From NCBI GenBank assembly GCA_023388205.1, contig JAEWGS010000058.1, positions 1 to 36,350 on the forward strand: a stretch of DNA of 36,350 nt, in the 5' to 3' direction. Position 1 is the stretch's first letter. The number at the start of each line of letters is the position of its first letter. Below, one piece after another: positions 1 through 7,563 of the stretch. Made by a program: the position numbers and the translations under genes. This stretch comes from Bacillota bacterium. Its GTDB lineage: Bacteria; Bacillota; Clostridia; Saccharofermentanales; Fastidiosipilaceae. The notes beneath the pieces were generated by a model. The model was not told the DNA's origin. It searched no databases and saw only the letters and a program-made list of their open reading frames with translations.

Positions 1-351
1 TTGCTCTTGCGCTCGATGTTGCTCAAGTGACGCCACGCTTTTGATCACTTCTAGCAAGGCACGGCATCTTTGTTCGATCGAGTCTGAAATCGTCTGACGT
101 TCCAAAGAGCGTTCACACAAATGTAAGTTTGACTCGTATTGCTCCAGTCTGTTCATTGCCGAATGTAAACCGTCGCTTACGGCCTGCTTCGATATTGCCA
201 AGAGCTCCGCGATTTCCATCAGACTCATGTCTTCACGGTAGTAAAGCGTCAGGATTTCTTGACTTCGTTCAGTCAGCAAAGATAAGTAAAAATCCATGAG
301 CTGATTCGCTCGTAAATTTTTTTCAAAGGTCTCTGCCACCGTTGCTTTCAC
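1..351 (-). CDS. ylxM: YlxM/UPF0122 family helix-turn-helix protein, partial (C-terminus outside window)
   Basis: This is the first 117 codons of a small sigma-70 region 4-like helix-turn-helix protein; the reading frame is open to the window edge. In Bacillota ylxM normally lies directly upstream of ffh and its product is linked to signal recognition particle function, so ffh is expected just outside, but that is inference. The start is a GTG at 351 preceded by a perfect GGAGGTGA site. Residues about 24-70 carry the family pattern LLTERSQEIL, then YYREDMSLMEIAELLAISKQ (helix-turn-helix) and AVSDGLHSAMNRLE. An ATG further inside has no ribosome site. A minus-strand promoter sits 25 to 52 bp upstream. 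Confidence 0.87.
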   Translation of the reverse strand, partial: MKATVAETFEKNLRANQLMDFYLSLLTERSQEILTLYYREDMSLMEIAELLAISKQAVSDGLHSAMNRLEQYESNLHLCERSLERQTISDSIEQRCRALLEVIKSVASLEQHRAQEQ

Positions 352-375
352 GCTTCACCTCCATTGACCTCGACT

Positions 376-403
376 ATTTTAACAGGGAAGCTTGCGTTGT
401 CAA
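376..403 (-). promoter_or_regulatory. Sigma-A type promoter of ylxM
   Basis: On the minus strand, TTGACA (398-403) is followed after 16 bp by TAAAAT (376-381). Transcription would start about 18 nt before the GTG of ylxM. The -35 box lies inside a perfect inverted repeat (399-418). Confidence 0.72.
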
Positions 404-495
404 GTCTTTTTACTTGACCCCTCTTAATCACGCTTGACCCCACTTGCTCAAACTTGACCCACTTCACGCCCCGCACCTTCACTTGATCCCTCAAG
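399..495. promoter_or_regulatory. Cluster of CTTGA/TCAAG sites upstream of ylxM (possible operator array)
   Basis: On the plus strand CTTGACCC occurs at 413-420, 433-440 and 453-460, exactly 20 bp apart, with related CTTGCTCA at 443 and CTTGATCC at 482. Two inverted repeats are built from the same word: GTCAAGT-N6-ACTTGAC at 399-418, overlapping the -35 box of ylxM, and CTTGA-N4-TCAAG at 482-495. The regular spacing of two helical turns next to a promoter suggests protein binding. Slippage-made repeats are the alternative. Confidence 0.35.
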
Positions 496-979
496 TCCCC
501 GCTTTCCATCGATCGACGGGCTCTTACTCTCGGGGCTACCTGATTGGAGTTTGGGTGGAGGCGAAACGCCGCAACAATATGGGACTGCTTCGTTTTACAC
601 ATGCGACGGCACACCTAGCGCAGCAGCATGACAGTACAGTTTTCGCGGCGGCGTAATGCGTTCAGCGTAGCGCTGCGGCCGGCGTCTACTCTAGGGACGC
701 CGGTGTAACGAGTTCAGTGCGGTGCGGCGGCCGGCAACTTCTGTGTGCTGAACGTTTCAGTAAGGCGTGGCGGCCGGCAGCTTCTGTGTGCTGAGCGCTT
801 CAGTAAGGCGCTGCGGCCGGCGGCTTCTGTGTGCTGAGCGCTTCAGTGGGCCAGGCCAAATCTAAATTCAATAAACCTCAATCTAAAAGAACGTTGATAG
901 ATCCATCCTAAAGTACGCCGAAGCATTGATTTCAAATGCTCCTGATCTTTCAATCTTGTTTCACGCTAAAATATGAAGC
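496..979. other. Intergenic stretch between ylxM and mutY, no supported gene
   Basis: No open frame here has a ribosome site together with recognisable protein features. An 88-codon minus-strand frame ending at 348 overlaps the ylxM start by GTGA, but it runs through the ylxM promoter and the CTTGA cluster and looks accidental. The main content is the GC-rich 43-bp tandem repeat starting at 713. The last 80 bp before mutY are AT-rich. Confidence 0.6.
713..850. repeat. 43-bp GC-rich tandem repeat, about three units plus a partial
   Basis: Units start at 713, 756 and 799, each opening with TTCAGT and containing a GCGGCCGGC core followed by CTTCTGTGTGCTGA. A fourth partial unit starts at 842. 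A diverged ancestral unit starts at 661 (52-bp spacing) and keeps TTCAG and GCGGCCGGC. Units 2 and 3 differ at only a few positions. At each junction CTGAGCGCTTCAG forms a near-palindrome. There are no unique spacers, so it is not a CRISPR array. Confidence 0.9.
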
Positions 980-2197
980 ATGTCGCAGGCTGAAACATCG
1001 AATCGAACTCAATCATTAAACTCAGAATCCATCGAGGAATCTATCGAGGAATCCATCGAAGCCCCTCAAGGCACCTGTTCCTCTCGCTTTGACCTGTGCG
1101 ACGCGCTTTGTCTTTGGTTTCAAGAAAACGCCCGTTGCCTACCTTGGCGCGAGCATCGAAGCCCGTACCGCATTTGGATTTCAGAAGTGATGCTACAACA
1201 AACGCAGGTGCAAACCGTCATTCCTTATTTTCTGCGTTTTATCGAACGTTACCCTCATGTTCAGGCGCTCGCTGAAAGCTCCGAGTCTGAACTGCTCAAA
1301 TATTGGGAAGGCCTTGGTTATTACTCCCGGGCGCGCAATTTGCAAAAAGCAGCTCGCATCATCCAAGAGAAAAATTCGGGTCAACTTCCTAAATCCGCAA
1401 AAGAGCTCCTCGCGCTCCCAGGTTTTGGCCCATACACCAGTGCCGCTGTCGCCGCTTTCGCTTACAACGAAGCGGTCATCGCCGTCGATGGAAACGTCAA
1501 ACGCGTCTTTAGCCGTGTTTTTGCTCAAAACGTCGACGATTACGAAACGAGAGGCCCCAATAGCTTTGCAGCTCAAATTCTGAACCTCATGGATCCTCAA
1601 AAGTCTGCGTGCTTCAATGAAGCTTCAATCGAACTCGGCGCCCTCATCTGCACGCCCAAAAACCCCAAATGCGAAGCCTGCCCAATTTCAAAGTATTGCC
1701 AGGCTCATCTAACGAAACAAGTAGCGTGCTACCCCAAAAGCAAAAAGCGCCCCAAATCCAAAAGTGCACACGGTAGCACCTGGATCTTTTGGGATGTTCA
1801 AAAAGAACGTTTACTCCTCACATCGAGACCAGATCACGGGCTCCTCGCCGGTTTATATCTCTTCCCGATCACCTGGGATGATCTCGATGAGAACGAAGCT
1901 CGATCTTGGCTCGATGATCATGTGGACGGGGCTTCAATTCTTTCTGTCAAAAGCCTTACCCCTGTGACGCATCGTTTTACGCATCGCGTATGGCATCTCA
2001 AAGCCTATCTCGTATCCCTCAAGCGTTTACCCGATTTAAGCGACCTCATCTTCACAGATGAAAAAGGACAGGCTGTCGAAGTCTTTGAACTGCCTATCGC
2101 AGACTTAAATCAATATCCCATGCCCGCATTGACGAATATTTGGCGCGAACAAATTCTGTCCTGGACGAAGTCGCCTTTATTTCACCAAAAGCCTTAA
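980..2197 (+). CDS. mutY: A/G-specific adenine DNA glycosylase MutY
   Basis: Removes adenine mispaired with 8-oxoguanine, protecting against G:C to T:A mutation. The 405 residues show the whole MutY plan: catalytic Glu69 in the WISEVMLQQTQVQTV block, a helix-hairpin-helix LPGFGPYTSAAV at 146-157, catalytic Asp170 in AVDGNVKRV, and the iron-sulphur ligands Cys224, 231, 234 and 240 with C-X6-C-X2-C-X5-C spacing. The C-terminal third, with FTHRVWHLKAY, matches the NUDIX-like 8-oxoG recognition domain. Residues 16-27 are a threefold ESIE repeat, a low-complexity N-terminal extension not usual for the family. No Shine-Dalgarno precedes the ATG; a TAAAAT box ends 7 nt before it, so the mRNA may be leaderless. 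The gene converges on ygjP, and the two stop codons share TTAA. Confidence 0.96.
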   Translation: MSQAETSNRTQSLNSESIEESIEESIEAPQGTCSSRFDLCDALCLWFQENARCLPWREHRSPYRIWISEVMLQQTQVQTVIPYFLRFIERYPHVQALAESSESELLKYWEGLGYYSRARNLQKAARIIQEKNSGQLPKSAKELLALPGFGPYTSAAVAAFAYNEAVIAVDGNVKRVFSRVFAQNVDDYETRGPNSFAAQILNLMDPQKSACFNEASIELGALICTPKNPKCEACPISKYCQAHLTKQVACYPKSKKRPKSKSAHGSTWIFWDVQKERLLLTSRPDHGLLAGLYLFPITWDDLDENEARSWLDDHVDGASILSVKSLTPVTHRFTHRVWHLKAYLVSLKRLPDLSDLIFTDEKGQAVEVFELPIADLNQYPMPALTNIWREQILSWTKSPLFHQKP

Positions 2198-2808
2198 GCC
2201 AGCTCTGCAGAATCAGGTTGAGCAGCAAGTGCGGCAGCGCTATGGGGATTCGCAATGATTCGATACTGTTTTAGCTCCTTTCGACAGGCCCTAAAATCCG
2301 AACAATAACGCCTCAGATCCTCCCAAAAGTACTCACTGTGATCCATATATCTCAAATGACTCAATTCATGGAAAAGAACGTAATCAAAGAGATGCTGCGG
2401 TAAATAAGCCAAACGATAGTTCAGATTAATATTTCTTCTCGAACTACAAGAACCCCATTTGGAGCTTTGATCCTTGATCACAATGCGCGCAGGAAGGTCG
2501 GGTAAATTGGGATAGCGTTCAAAGAAATCAGCCACAGCACATTTGACTTTCACTTTCGCTTCCTGAATCTCTTTGGCGTTATGCGGACCCAATTTGATTT
2601 TAGATTGCACACGTTCACGGAGCCGGAGCATCCGGTCCTTACTTTGATGGATGATCTCCCGCAGTAATTTTTCATTGCAACGCAACGGTGTTTTGGCGAC
2701 AAAGTATCCCTCATCGCTCAGATGAATTTTGTAACTTTTTCTTCTTTCCCTCTGCCAATAAATTGGGCCAACCTCGTCAAAGTCAAACCAGATTCCCTCT
2801 TGCTTCAT
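2194..2808 (-). CDS. YgjP-type zinc metallopeptidase (DUF45/M48-like)
   Basis: A 204-residue protein of the YgjP family (DUF45, SprT/wss1-like metallopeptidases); the cellular substrate is not known. The zinc site is visible: HELSH at 147-151 followed by His157 in RYMDHSEYFW, and the upstream family block SSKWGSCSSRRNINLNYRL at about 115-133. Length is normal. It starts only 10 bp after the dinB stop, with GAGG in the gap, so the two genes are almost certainly co-transcribed. Its stop codon overlaps that of mutY on the other strand, leaving no room for a terminator between them. Confidence 0.88.
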   Translation of the reverse strand: MKQEGIWFDFDEVGPIYWQRERRKSYKIHLSDEGYFVAKTPLRCNEKLLREIIHQSKDRMLRLRERVQSKIKLGPHNAKEIQEAKVKVKCAVADFFERYPNLPDLPARIVIKDQSSKWGSCSSRRNINLNYRLAYLPQHLFDYVLFHELSHLRYMDHSEYFWEDLRRYCSDFRACRKELKQYRIIANPHSAAALAAQPDSAELA

Positions 2809-2818
2809 AGACCTATCC

Positions 2819-4189
2819 TCACTTGGGCTTAGATTTTTTTAGACCACTTGCAAAGTCCAAAGTACCCTGCCCATATTTTTCACGAATCTGCTCGAAGCAG
2901 CGCATCAAATTATTTCGCTTCTCCTTTTTTTGCGATAAAAGTAGCAAATCTTCAGCTTCCAATTGTTTCTCAGACGACTCATCTCCTTGATTTTTAGCGG
3001 GAGAAGAACGCCTTTTTTCTCTCATTTTGGGGACACTCAAATTTTCTTCGAAAAAGCTCAGCTGAATTTGCTGCTTTTGATCCTCTTCTTCGCACAGTTT
3101 ATCCGCTGTGATTGAAATCAATCTCAAAGCTTCGCCCGCTTGAAGTTCACTTGCCATTCTTCTCGCTTCTTTTCGCATCGTACCCAGGTCTCTCAAGGGT
3201 TCCCTAAATTGCATCTGCTTTGAGCGTTCTTCAAACTGGTGATTTCTCACCAATACACGCAAAACAGAAAAGTAGCGTTTCGCTTTTGTGAGACGTTGGT
3301 CAACTTCTTCACAGAGTCGGTCCACTTCAAAATTCAGGCGTGTTTGCGACAAAACATCTTCGCGAAAAGTCCGAGCGTGCCCCATAGACTTCGCTTCTCT
3401 TTGCTCATGCTCACCGCGCACATGATCATCCCCTTGTCCAAGCGCCTGTGCCCTCAAATAAATACCGGCTTTACCCAAAACCGTTTCAATAAGGGTCGCA
3501 TCACTATGGACAAAGTCCGCAATACTTCGAATTCCCAGTCGCTGCAAGCGCTGATTGGTACTCCGACCGACAAAAATCAGGTGGTCGATCGACAAAGGCC
3601 AAAGCTTCTTTTGAAGCTCAAAGTTCCACAGCTCAAAAATTCCGCTCGCCTTCGCAAGATCCGAGGCAATCTTCGCGATACCCTTCGTTTCAGATAGGCC
3701 TACAGACACCTCTATTCCCGTTTCTTCGTACACTTCGCTGCGAATCATTTGGGCCAAGTCCAAAGCCGCTTTTCGATCCCCGTGACTCAAATCGGTCAGA
3801 TCAATAAAACTTTCGTCGATGCTGAACGACTCCACTTCATTTGAGTAACGCCGATAAATCCGATTGATGCGCTCTGACATCTCGGCATACTCTTTCATAT
3901 GAGGCGGCAAAAGGACGAGCTCTGGGCACTTCGCTTTAGCACTTGAAATCGGCTCCGCGGTTTTGATCCGGAAGCGCTTCGCGATACTGTTCTTGGCTAA
4001 AATGATTCCATGTCGCGCCTTAGGATCACCTGCAACGGCCACAGGGCGATCTTGCAGATCTGGATATTTGAGAAGTTCAACCGAGGCAAAAAAATTGTTG
4101 CAATCAGCATGTGCAATCAAGCGAAACGAGGGACGATTATTTTGCGCAGCGTGCGTTTTGTCTTGCGTCGTATGCATCTTCTCTGACAT
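2819..4189 (-). CDS. dinB: Y-family DNA polymerase (DinB/Pol IV type)
   Basis: Error-prone translesion polymerase. With the start at 4189 it has 456 residues, somewhat long for Pol IV. Palm motifs are present: the DCNNFFASVE block near residue 29 (first metal Asp, then the steric-gate aromatic) and SFSIDESFIDLT near 122-132, with the Asp-Glu catalytic pair at about 125-126. VSVGLSETKGIAKIASDLAK and the helix-hairpin-helix LQRLGIRSIADF follow, then a little-finger region and a charged tail of about 70 residues. The ATG at 4189 has AAAGGAG at the right distance; an upstream ATG at 4213 lacks one. ygjP follows directly. I see no Bacillus-type SOS box (CGAACnnnnGTTCG) upstream, so SOS control is not shown. 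Confidence 0.92.
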   Translation of the reverse strand: MSEKMHTTQDKTHAAQNNRPSFRLIAHADCNNFFASVELLKYPDLQDRPVAVAGDPKARHGIILAKNSIAKRFRIKTAEPISSAKAKCPELVLLPPHMKEYAEMSERINRIYRRYSNEVESFSIDESFIDLTDLSHGDRKAALDLAQMIRSEVYEETGIEVSVGLSETKGIAKIASDLAKASGIFELWNFELQKKLWPLSIDHLIFVGRSTNQRLQRLGIRSIADFVHSDATLIETVLGKAGIYLRAQALGQGDDHVRGEHEQREAKSMGHARTFREDVLSQTRLNFEVDRLCEEVDQRLTKAKRYFSVLRVLVRNHQFEERSKQMQFREPLRDLGTMRKEARRMASELQAGEALRLISITADKLCEEEDQKQQIQLSFFEENLSVPKMREKRRSSPAKNQGDESSEKQLEAEDLLLLSQKKEKRNNLMRCFEQIREKYGQGTLDFASGLKKSKPK

Positions 4190-4320
4190 ATCCAGCTCCT
4201 TTCTTAATAGCATGATTCAAAGGACTTATTTGATTCGCTTCCATTTCTAAGCTCATCTAACTGTGAATCATCTCATTTCTAAATCGATCGAATCATTTCA
4301 TCTCTATTTTATACACGTTT

Positions 4321-4361
4321 GAACGAGATCCGTTTTCTTCTGAACGGGATCCGTTTTCTTC
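4321..4361. repeat. 21-bp tandem duplication upstream of tRNA-Leu
   Basis: Two adjacent copies (4321-4341 and 4342-4361) of a unit beginning GAACG and ending GATCCGTTTTCTTC. The second copy contains an inverted repeat AACGG-GAT-CCGTT; in the first one base is changed. It lies between dinB and the tRNA-Leu promoter and could be an operator pair or a simple slippage duplication. Confidence 0.8.
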
Positions 4362-4372
4362 AAAAATTTCAC

Positions 4373-4401
4373 TTGACAAAGTGCATCTTAGCCTCTAGAA
4401 T
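4373..4401 (+). promoter_or_regulatory. Promoter of tRNA-Leu
   Basis: TTGACA (4373-4378), a 17-bp spacer, and TAGAAT (4396-4401), 12 bp before the mature tRNA. Close to consensus. Confidence 0.85.
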
Positions 4402-4413
4402 TTCTGAATGTTC

Positions 4414-4497
4414 GCCGGCGTGGTGGAATTGGCAGACGCAGTGGACTCAAAATCCACCGATGGTGACATCGTGCCGGTTCGAGTCCGGCCGCCGGCA
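4414..4497 (+). tRNA. tRNA-Leu(CAA)
   Basis: 84 nt with a long variable arm, as expected for a class II tRNA. Acceptor stem GCCGGCG/CGCCGGC, discriminator A at 4497, anticodon stem GTGGA/TCCAC around loop CTCAAAA (anticodon CAA), T arm GCCGG-TTCGAGT-CCGGC. The 3' CCA is not encoded. It is transcribed alone, with its own promoter and terminator. Confidence 0.97.
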
Positions 4498-4501
4498 ACA
4501 G

Positions 4502-4528
4502 ATCTCCCTAGCAGGGAGATTTTTTTTT
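4502..4528 (+). terminator. Rho-independent terminator of tRNA-Leu
   Basis: Perfect 8-bp stem ATCTCCCT/AGGGAGAT with a 3-nt loop followed by eight T. Confidence 0.93.
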
Positions 4529-4830
4529 GCCCTTTTTTCTCATGTTTTCTCAAGGAAACAAACCCATAGCTTGAGCTAGCGTAAGACTGCATTTATCCCA
4601 AGCGAGCTCTTCTCTTTTCTCTAAATCTCACTGTGCGTCGAGAGAATAGCTCTCATACCAATATCTCTCATTTTTTCGGGCATCTCTTTCTTACCCTTTA
4701 ACTTTCATCGGCGTAACTTCCATAAACAGCTTCCATAGACAACTTTCATGAACCTTTTGACCGAAAGCCAAAGCCTCGCACCCTGCTTCAAAGCACTTTA
4801 CTTAAACTTTTCTGCTTAAAATGCGCTGAC
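4529..4830. other. Intergenic, nothing recognised
   Basis: About 300 bp between the tRNA-Leu terminator and the stop of the acetyltransferase gene. It is rich in short pyrimidine runs of the TCTCTTTTCTC type on the plus strand. I see no coding frame, RNA fold or clear terminator for the minus-strand operon. Confidence 0.5.
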
Positions 4831-5691
4831 TTAAGCGACGAGCCAATGAATCAAAGTCAAAAGAGCGAAAAAAATGGGTTGGTGCAAGAGATAAACCCAA
4901 AGCGGATAGCGACCGAGCCAAGTCAGACAGCTTAAAGGAGCACGCCATAAACGCGAATCTTCGCCCCCAAAAACAGATTTTTTCTCGATGTAAAACAAAT
5001 CGCCCATCAAAGCCCCCAAGTAAAAGAACAGAGCCCAAGGGAGAAAGGCTAAATGATCGCCCATTTCTGGAAGTGGTACTCCGGGTAGAAAAAACAGCAA
5101 GGCCAATATGGGAGATGTGTCTTTCGAAAACAAAGCGAGAACGATGGCGTAGAGCAAAAGGAGCCCTAAGAGACTCAACAAATCCGCAAGAATGTGTGAC
5201 CATGGGAGAGAAAATCTCGCATGAAGCCGCGAGAGAAATGATGACAGCCATTTATTTAACAAGACAATCAGACTGCCACGCATAAGTATAGCCAGGGCTA
5301 GCACGTGCAAAACATTAAAGTAAATTGGAAAACCTAGGTGAAAATAAGCTTCAAATAAAATCGTCGCCGCACTCATCAATAAAGCAGCTAGCGCAACGCG
5401 CGTACCATGCCTCAGATGCGAACGTGAAAAGCGACAAGAAAGTCCAGAAGCGAGTAAAAACCAAACTAAAACACAAGGTCTCAAGGCGTCCAAAAACCAA
5501 GTTTTTTGAATAAAATCCAAAAATGGCCAGCCCCAAATGAGAGAAAGGTCAAAGGCAAAATGTTGCAAGAGCATCAAGAAAAGAGCCGCTCCGCGAAGCA
5601 GATCAATTTCCCAAATGCGAGAAGCCAAAAGATCACGCTTCTCCACCTCTGGTGAAGAAGCGCGCAAAGAACGAAAAACAAACCGGTTCAT
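4831..5691 (-). CDS. Membrane acetyltransferase of the HGSNAT (DUF1624) family
   Basis: A 286-residue polytopic membrane protein with about seven to eight hydrophobic segments. The N-terminus carries the pattern RIWEIDLLRGAALFLMLLQH (residues 25-44) followed by FAFD, the signature of the heparan-alpha-glucosaminide N-acetyltransferase catalytic domain (PF07786). Family members are thought to move acetyl groups across a membrane onto sugars; the bacterial substrate is generally unknown. The chosen ATG at 5691 lies 4 nt after the stop of the glycosyltransferase gene, which suggests translational coupling; there is no clear Shine-Dalgarno of its own. The pairing suggests that a surface glycan is built and then acetylated, but that is inference. 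Confidence 0.82.
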   Translation of the reverse strand: MNRFVFRSLRASSPEVEKRDLLASRIWEIDLLRGAALFLMLLQHFAFDLSLIWGWPFLDFIQKTWFLDALRPCVLVWFLLASGLSCRFSRSHLRHGTRVALAALLMSAATILFEAYFHLGFPIYFNVLHVLALAILMRGSLIVLLNKWLSSFLSRLHARFSLPWSHILADLLSLLGLLLLYAIVLALFSKDTSPILALLFFLPGVPLPEMGDHLAFLPWALFFYLGALMGDLFYIEKKSVFGGEDSRLWRAPLSCLTWLGRYPLWVYLLHQPIFFALLTLIHWLVA

Positions 5692-5695
5692 TTCA

Positions 5696-6727
5696 TCAAT
5701 TGAACTTATAGAGCTTTTGTGCCAGTTCGTAGCCTTTTTTGATCGCTTTTTTTGCCGCACGTCCAGGGACTAGAAGCGCTGAATTAATCGGATTCAAACG
5801 GCAATAACGATAAACGGAAGGATTTTCCGCTTTGAGCCACTGCCAAAGAGCTTTGGACTTCGCATCATTTTCCGCCGTTTGTGCAAGCAAGAGATGAACG
5901 GTCGAAATCGTCATCATCATGGACAAATAACTCAGCATGTAATTGCGTAAGCGCGAAATTTCAACATCTTTTTTTAGATCGTAGAAAGAAACCATTAATT
6001 TAGTCACACGAATCTGCTGATCAATGCGACGAATAAGGTTATCTTTTGCCACCGACTGATCATCACGCCCAATAAAGTACCAGTACAAATTGTAGTTGTC
6101 GTAATAAAGTGTTCTGACTGCGGGCAGAGGCTTATACGCCAAAATATTGTCCACGTAGAAGCAATGTTCAGGTAAAACCAAATCGACGTCGCGAAGAAGT
6201 TTCGTGCGATAAATTGTGCTGTGCATCGTCAAAAAAGTCGCGGTCCCCAGTCTTTTCATCGACGTCCAAGCGAATTTTTGGGCGACCGGAAGTTTTCCCA
6301 CATAGGCAATAGGTTTGGGTGTCTCGCCAACTTTGTCATACACATAATTGACGAGATAAAGGTCAACCAATGGCTCTTCTTCTGGATTTTCGGGTTCAAA
6401 ACTCTCAAGGCGATCCAACACTTTAGTCAAACAAATCGGATCCAAGCGATCATCTGAATCGACCACATAATACCAGCGCCCACTTGCCTCTTTGAGGCCG
6501 CGGTTGACAGCGGAACCATGCCCACCATTTTCTTTGGATACCACACGAACCAGCTCTGGGAAACGTTCAGCCCAAGCCTGAGCAATCGCTTCAGTCTGAT
6601 CTTTGGAGCCATCATTGACGATAATGATCTCAAGTCTGGCGTCCGCCGTTTGGGTCAGGCTTTCCAAGCATTTATCTAAATAAGCTTCAGAATTGTAAGC
6701 AGGAACTGCAATTGTTAGTAGTTTCAC
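5696..6727 (-). CDS. Family 2 glycosyltransferase (GT-A fold)
   Basis: Transfers a sugar from a nucleotide sugar, presumably at the cytoplasmic face. The N-terminal GT-A domain is clear: TIAVPAYNSEAYLDKCLESL, IIIVNDGSKDQTEAIA, GGHGSAVNRGLKEASG and VDSDDRLD (the DxD-like metal site). The C-terminal half has no recognised motif and no convincing membrane helix. I chose a GTG start at 6727, just before the conserved VKLLTIAVPAYN. A TTG at 6775 is also in frame, but the AGGAGG nearby falls inside that longer frame, so the start is uncertain. It lies downstream of coaE and upstream of the acetyltransferase in the same direction. The acceptor is unknown. Confidence 0.87.
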   Translation of the reverse strand: MKLLTIAVPAYNSEAYLDKCLESLTQTADARLEIIIVNDGSKDQTEAIAQAWAERFPELVRVVSKENGGHGSAVNRGLKEASGRWYYVVDSDDRLDPICLTKVLDRLESFEPENPEEEPLVDLYLVNYVYDKVGETPKPIAYVGKLPVAQKFAWTSMKRLGTATFLTMHSTIYRTKLLRDVDLVLPEHCFYVDNILAYKPLPAVRTLYYDNYNLYWYFIGRDDQSVAKDNLIRRIDQQIRVTKLMVSFYDLKKDVEISRLRNYMLSYLSMMMTISTVHLLLAQTAENDAKSKALWQWLKAENPSVYRYCRLNPINSALLVPGRAAKKAIKKGYELAQKLYKFN

Positions 6728-6817
6728 GGTCTTCTGGCAAAAACGTTTTTCGTCTTCGCCCCTCCTAATTTTCAATCAAAGGTGTCCCGCAAGTGTACCA
6801 GCTATGGGATCGGCTCT

Positions 6818-7471
6818 TCAAGCCTCAGGGAGTGAACTTGTATTTTCACCCAAATTTTCTCTCTTTTTTAGGGCAATTCCTCGCGTCTTGAGTTCCTCCT
6901 CGACGTAGCGCGCAACGAAGGCCTGCAGCTGTTCCAGCGTCCCTGAATTATCGTAGACCAGATCCGCCAGCTCTTTGTACTCTTCTTGGCTCATTTGCAT
7001 CAAAAAACGTCGCTCAATGTCTTCAGGATCCATGCCCCGTTCAATGAGTCGTTTGCGCCGGATCTCATCATCCGCCACCACACAAATCACTTGATCAGAC
7101 AAATTCAAAAAACCATCCTTAACAGGAATCGGTACATCTAAGAGCATCACTTTCTCTTTTTTGCGGCTTTTTTCCACTTCTTTTTTGATTGTCTCAATCA
7201 CGTGGTGATGTACGATGAAGCTCAAATCATCCAAAGCTTTTTTATCGCGAAAAACGAGGTCTGACATCGCCTGACGATCCATAGCTCCTGTCTCGTCGAT
7301 GATTTCTTGACCAAAGCGTTCCACGATTTCAGGCAAAGCCGCGCCCTTCGCTTGAGTCACTTCGTGAGAAATCTGATCGGCATCTAACACACGGATACCA
7401 TATTCAGCAAAGCACTTAGCTAAACTCGACTTCCCCGTACCAATTGCACCCGTCACTCCGATGATAAACAT
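6818..7471 (-). CDS. coaE: Dephospho-CoA kinase
   Basis: Last step of coenzyme A synthesis: phosphorylation of the 3' hydroxyl of dephospho-CoA. 217 residues, slightly longer than usual. The P-loop GAIGTGKSS lies at 8-16, followed by DADQISHEV at 30-38 (the catalytic Asp of the DAD motif), then a lid region with RRKRLIERG. The ATG at 7471 has TAGGAG 8 nt upstream; a TTG at 7513 does not. It follows polA by about 90 bp with no visible terminator, a common neighbourhood in Bacillota. Confidence 0.95.
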   Translation of the reverse strand: MFIIGVTGAIGTGKSSLAKCFAEYGIRVLDADQISHEVTQAKGAALPEIVERFGQEIIDETGAMDRQAMSDLVFRDKKALDDLSFIVHHHVIETIKKEVEKSRKKEKVMLLDVPIPVKDGFLNLSDQVICVVADDEIRRKRLIERGMDPEDIERRFLMQMSQEEYKELADLVYDNSGTLEQLQAFVARYVEEELKTRGIALKKRENLGENTSSLPEA

Positions 7472-7563
7472 GCTTTTCTCTCCTACTTCATTTTCCGCAT
7501 GAACTTGCCCCAAAGCACCTCTTTACCTCAGGCCCAAGCTGTTCTGCCTCGCATCTGCAAAGC

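Noticed and set aside
348..614. 88-codon minus-strand frame overlapping the ylxM start by GTGA
   Set aside because: It runs through the ylxM promoter and the CTTGA repeat cluster, lacks a ribosome site and has no recognisable protein features.
661..858. CRISPR array
   Set aside because: Repeats are contiguous without unique spacers, and no cas gene is present.
3239..3697. Plus-strand frame inside dinB
   Set aside because: Antisense shadow of a well-supported gene, no ribosome site or domain.
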